From NCBI GenBank assembly GCA_933207985.1, contig OW240916.1, forward strand, positions 132,732,834-132,796,833: a DNA stretch of 64,000 bases, in the 5' to 3' direction. The notes under the pieces are model-generated. The model searched no databases. It was not told where the DNA came from and saw only the letters and a program-made list of their open reading frames with translations. This document shows positions 60,123 to 64,000 of this stretch, in pieces. A program made the translations under genes and the position numbers. Numbering within the stretch: position 1 is the stretch's first letter; every line of letters starts with the position of its first letter. The DNA comes from Pelobates cultripes. Lineage: Eukaryota; Chordata; Amphibia; Anura; Pelobatidae.

Positions 60123-61004
60123 CAAGACAAGGGTGTGAAAATGCACTTAATTCCCTATAACATGTATCTGGGTGCAACCAGGCTAGTTCCAGTACCAGGA
60201 ACCAAGCACTTGATAAAATAGAAAATGATCCAGGCACTCCAGGATACAAAATGGCAAATTTATTGAACCCACTGCCACTCACAACGTTTTGACCTGAACG
60301 GTCTTTGTCAAGCTATCAAATGCATACACAAATACAGTTTTAGAAGAATACAAGTGATTAACAAAATTAACATAATTAAGCAATTAATAAATTAAGTTCA
60401 TATACTTCAGTGTAGCTTACCCATTAATTGAGGCTGACAGCTGTGCCATAAATGAGAAGTTCAATCAAATAATGATTAGATGAGAGGATACTGGTAGAGT
60501 TAAGATAATTACGTTTAAACCAGACAATCTGGTAAATTCCCGCCGGAAGATTACTTCCTCTTCGTGCGTGACGTACGCGTAATGACGTTCAGCGCATGCT
60601 CTCCACTAATGGGGATTAAGACGTTCAGGTCTAGACGTCCCCTTGTACGTTTAGCGTCATTACGCTGACTGTCATTACACATACGTCACGTACGAAGAGG
60701 AAGTAATCTTCCGGCGGGAATTTACGAGATTGTCTGGTTTAAACTTAATTATCTTAACTCTACCAGTATCCTCTCATCTAATCATTATTTGATTGAACTT
60801 ATAATTTAGGGCACAGCTGTCAGCCTCAATTAATGGGTAAGCTACACTGAAGTATATGAACTTTATTCATTAATTGCTTAATTATGTTAATTTTGTTAAT
60901 CACTTGTATTCTTATAAAACTGTATTTGTGTATGCATTTGATAGCTTGACAAAGACCGTTCAAGTCGAAACGTTGTGAGTGGCAATGGGTTCAATAAATT
61001 TGCC
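60123..61004 (+). mobile_element. Fold-back insertion with 15-bp target duplication
   Basis: Flanked by TGAGTTGTGTTTGTC at 60108-60122 and 61005-61019. Positions 60253-61004 form one large imperfect palindrome centred near 60628, arms about 370 bp. The arm ends are AATTTATTGAACCCA and TGGGTTCAATAAATT. A 130-bp single-copy leader precedes the left arm, and AATAAATTTGCC ends the right arm. A long target duplication and an AATAAA end suggest RNA-mediated insertion; the inverted arms resemble the inverted terminal repeats of Penelope-like elements. No reverse transcriptase is present. Confidence 0.75.
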
Positions 61005-62425
61005 TGAGTTGTGTTTGTCGTGACAGGTACTTTTTAAAATATATGCTCAAAATTGCACCTCATAATGAAAAAAAATATATAGTTTTACCATTTCAATTCA
61101 ATTCTTTTTTAATAACAGGTCCATTCAGCTGTGTGCCCATGCTGTTTAGTGTTTCCTAACTTAGGATAATGGATGATTTTTGGGAAAGAAATACAGCATC
61201 ATAAAGCTACTGTTTGGTCCTTTTCTCTGTAGCTTTTTGATTTACTAGTTTCCTTCACTGACTGTCAGAACACCAGTGTAACAAGGTTGCATATTGGCTG
61301 GAGGCCAATATACGTATGTCCTTCATTTTATTTTAATTCCCACATCCACGTAGCAGAGATGTTGTATATGGCTTATGTCAAATAGAAATTATTTAGGAAG
61401 ACAAAATAATATGCTATCATGCCAGGTTCAATTAAACATAAAACATCTCCCAAGACTATAAATATATCATTTATCATAGTGATAAATTACATAATTCTAA
61501 GCTGTTATTTTAGTATTAAATTGCTGCCTCTCACTCCAGCTTGGCCATTGTTGGAAGTCCATGTTTTTTACTCTGTTGCAGCACCCACAATCCATTGCTG
61601 CTACCTATCTGCTGTGACTGGTCTGCTGAGGGATATCTCTCCCAGCAGGGCAATGTTCTGATGAGCCAGAAATGTAGGCCAGCACCTTGGCATCTGAGCA
61701 ACTACTTTTCCAGCAAGCTTGACAGATGTGCCACCAGCATACATTGATTCATAGGTTTAAATGTGGTGGAAGTGGCCTTAAAGGACATTAATATAAAATC
61801 TATACTATAATTCTGCTTGCTATAGATTAAATTAAATGTTGTTTAATTTAACATAGGTCATGTGTATCATGACAGATATACTTTAATATACCTCAAATAT
61901 GTCATTTTTGTAAAAATCCCTATACAGTCTTATTTATATACCAAATAAACTAATTAAATGTTGCATGCCAAAGCAGTCTCCGTATATTAAAGTATAAAAC
62001 TGTTTCAGTTTGATTAAATCACTAAAATATTAATTTAATTCTGGTTTCATGCTAATATTGCTTTTGATATACACTTACCTGGTCATGTTGTGTGCGCGGA
62101 CATTTATTTAAAAAAAAATAATTTTATTTAGCCTGAGCGGTATACGTTTACAGAATTAAATAAGCGTAATCAGACATAGTTTTTTCTTAAATTTTGTACA
62201 CTACAAAGAACATATCTTATCCAAAAGTTTGTTTAAAAATATTACCTATTTTTTTATAACAACATTAATAAAAGAATAAAAATAAACTCTCGCCAGCCTC
62301 TGCTCATTAAGTAATGTGACCTTTTAGAATGTCTGTCTTGCTATGCTTCTTAAATATTTTCCTAATGAAGCTGTAATTGGCACCATCCACATTATCTTTC
62401 TTGCATTATGTTGTTATGGCAACAG

Positions 62426-62538
62426 ATACAACTCGAGCACTTCCAGAGTTTGTAGAAGTTGAAATATCTTCTCTACCAGATGGTACAACCTTTGAAGATG
62501 TCAAGTCACTGCAGAGTCTTTATCGGGAGCACTGTGAG
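62426..62538 (+). CDS. rfx3: RFX3 exon encoding conserved region B, first part
   Basis: 113-bp exon between ggcaacag and gtaaga. The first two bases complete Asp from the previous exon. It encodes RALPEFVEVEISSLPDGTT, then FEDVKSLQSLYREHCE, and ends in phase 0. This is the start of the conserved regions between the DNA-binding and dimerisation domains of RFX1-3; the wording matches RFX3 and differs clearly from RFX2. Confidence 0.97.
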
Positions 62539-62909
62539 GTAAGACAGCATATTTTGCGCTGTGGCTACAAAATCAACATTACGTGCCTGTTCAATGCTGC
62601 TACCACGCAAATGTTTCCTTAATTGGACAGTAAATTTCACCTGGCTGAGCTGCCTAGTACATAATGACTCCTGTATAAAGGATTAAATCCCTTACATAAA
62701 AAAAATTCAAGATGTATTACAAATATGTAGAATACATTTAAAACTATATAGATAAATAGGTGAGCATGGAGCTCACATTTGCAATCAAATCGTTTACTTT
62801 TTAGCCCAGACGAACAACTGAACCTTTTTATAGAACACTAGTTACAATGATTAGTATTTTTTGTATCTCTTGGCTAAATTCTAATGTTATTTTATGTTTC
62901 ATTTTATAG
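62539..62909 (+). other. rfx3: RFX3 intron, 371 bp
   Basis: Short intron with gtaaga at the start and attttatag at the end. Nothing else seen. Confidence 0.8.
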
Positions 62910-63025
62910 GCCATATTGGATGTTGTTGTCAACCTACAGTTTAGCCTGATCGAGAAGCTGTGGCAGACTTTCTGGCGTTACTCCCCCACATCTTCAGTTG
63001 ATGGTTCAACCATTACGGAATCAGG
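62910..63025 (+). CDS. rfx3: RFX3 exon encoding conserved region B, second part
   Basis: 116-bp exon between attttatag and gtccgt, starting in phase 0 and ending two bases into a codon. It encodes AILDVVVNLQFSLIEKLWQT, then FWRYSPTSSVDGSTITES. The helical first half is highly conserved in RFX1-3. The donor is weaker than the others: GG/GTCCGT lacks the usual A at +3 and +4. The split codon becomes GGC (Gly), where the mammalian protein has Ser as I remember it. Confidence 0.95.
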
Positions 63026-63851
63026 GTCCGTTAATTACATTTCATCAATGAGTTCAGCAAATAGTTCAAATATACTATATCTTTATATCTATGTAGTAAC
63101 CTTCTAATATTTTTTTATGTTAAGCAGTTATTGTAATTGTCATTTCAGTGACAGTATGAAGCAGCACAATACAGTACCAAACCCTGCATTTTCAAATAGT
63201 GCTAGGAATTTGTTTATTAAATATTGAATTGCAATATTGAGTTGAGAACAAAAATGCAAACATGAGGCTAAAACAGATACGTTGGGGGAAAAAACTCCAA
63301 CCCTATTCAATTGTCTAAATTTAGTGAGTCATATGTTATATCATTTTAGGAAGTTAGGCTGATCAATCCAGCAATAATTTACATATGCAAATCTGATGCT
63401 CATTAGTAGCTTTCCTATGATATAATTTTCCTTTTAGTTACTATATGACCAGGCATAAGGAAAATTCATGTTTAGAGAAAAATCTCATGCATTTTAAACA
63501 AGTATAAAACATGTGAAAATAAATTGCAGTTCTGTGAGTACCTTAACTTAAACTATTTAATTGATGGCTATTTAAACAGGTTGGTCAATTTTCTTCGTCA
63601 CAGTAAGTCATACGAGTTTAAAACCCCAGTATGATCTGATTTTGCTTCTAGGGAGTATCCTCTTCAACAGCTGAGCACAGGTTTCTCTCTCTTTCTAAAA
63701 TGAATATATTTGAGCAAAGTGTGGCCACAGCTGGTTTGGAGAAGCACATAATGCTGTGACCCAGCCCTTACTTCTTTTAATGCATTTTTTGTGCTATGTA
63801 CATAATAGATGTTCCTTATTTTTCTCTTTATATTTCCTCTTTGCCACATAG
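63026..63851 (+). other. rfx3: RFX3 intron, 826 bp
   Basis: Starts gtccgt, ends cacatag. AT-rich, nothing else seen. Confidence 0.7.
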
Positions 63852-64000
63852 CAACCTGAGTGAAATTGAAAGCAGGCTGCCCAAGTCGAAGTTGATTTTG
63901 CTCTGCAAAAACGAGTCTATTCTGAAGTGGATGTGCAACTGTGACCATTTGATGTATCAGACTTTGGTGGAGATCCTCATTCCTGATGTCCTAAGACCAA
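63852..64000 (+). CDS. rfx3: RFX3 exon, partial, runs off the window
   Basis: Acceptor gccacatag, then an open frame to the last base of the window. The first base completes Gly, then NLSEIESRLPKSKLILLCKN followed by ESILKWMCNCDH and a stretch ending ILIPDVLRP. This leads into the dimerisation region of RFX3, which lies beyond the window together with the C terminus. Small changes relative to the mammalian protein (for example Leu after Asp-His) are conservative. Confidence 0.96.

Larger units (their letters stand above)
52487..62425 (+). other. rfx3: RFX3 intron, 9.9 kb
   Basis: Starts gtacgt and ends ggcaacag. It contains an 80-bp inverted repeat pair, an X-box-like site, a LINE tail split by a TTAA element, a second LINE 3' end and a fold-back insertion. 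The stretches 52920-54387, 56111-58590, 58840-60107 and 61020-62425 hold nothing else I can name. Confidence 0.8.

Noticed and set aside
60950..60975. A functional hammerhead ribozyme
   Set aside because: The CUGAUGA core is not intact and stems I and III could not be drawn convincingly; kept only as a possibility in the fold-back finding.
62377..62622. Separate 81-codon gene
   Set aside because: It is the RFX3 exon at 62426-62538 read through into both introns.

Overview
The window is vertebrate nuclear DNA, most likely from an anuran amphibian. It holds one recognisable host gene, the 3'-ward half of RFX3 on the + strand, whose short exons have consensus splice sites and sit in very long AT-rich introns. 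The rest is dominated by transposable elements: hAT elements with 8-bp target duplications, short elements flanked by TTAA (T2/Kolobok-like, abundant in frogs), L1 and CR1/L2 LINEs, a DIRS fragment and Tc1 relics. The species cannot be fixed from sequence alone. There is no operon, no prokaryotic gene, no CRISPR array and no tRNA or rRNA that I can see.

Layout. 1-5.3 kb: LINE relics and a hAT MITE. 5.3-9.1 kb: a 5'-truncated L1 inserted in a hAT fragment, then a tandemly duplicated repeat with a perfect palindrome at its junction. 9.1-16.6 kb: two near-identical 2-kb hAT copies 5.4 kb apart, with a 100-N assembly gap between them. 16.6-19.9 kb: nested transposons (hAT inside a TTAA element inside an older repeat). 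20-35.8 kb: mostly anonymous sequence with a DIRS fragment, Tc1 relics, simple repeats and a 30-bp tandem array.

35.86-64 kb: seven RFX3 exons, at 35860-35934, 47695-47876, 51116-51235, 52365-52486, 62426-62538, 62910-63025 and 63852-64000 (the last runs off the window). Read in order they keep one open frame: a short helical segment, the complete winged-helix RFX DNA-binding domain, a Gln-rich linker, and the start of the conserved regions leading to the dimerisation domain. The introns hold two large hAT elements, several TTAA elements, a LINE tail and a fold-back insertion with a 15-bp target duplication.

The most interesting signals are: (1) two good matches to the X-box, the DNA site bound by RFX proteins, inside RFX3's own introns, one delivered by a hAT transposon; (2) a perfect 80-bp inverted repeat in intron sequence with the second X-box 4 bp beyond one copy; (3) several hAT families with different ends that share a CpG-rich palindrome and, downstream, a strong 5' splice site, two of them with a CRE/ETS motif at the palindrome apex, resembling a mobile promoter-plus-first-exon; (4) a TTAA element built almost entirely of consecutive hairpins; and (5) a hAT insertion whose two ends share one target duplication but now lie in inverted orientation.
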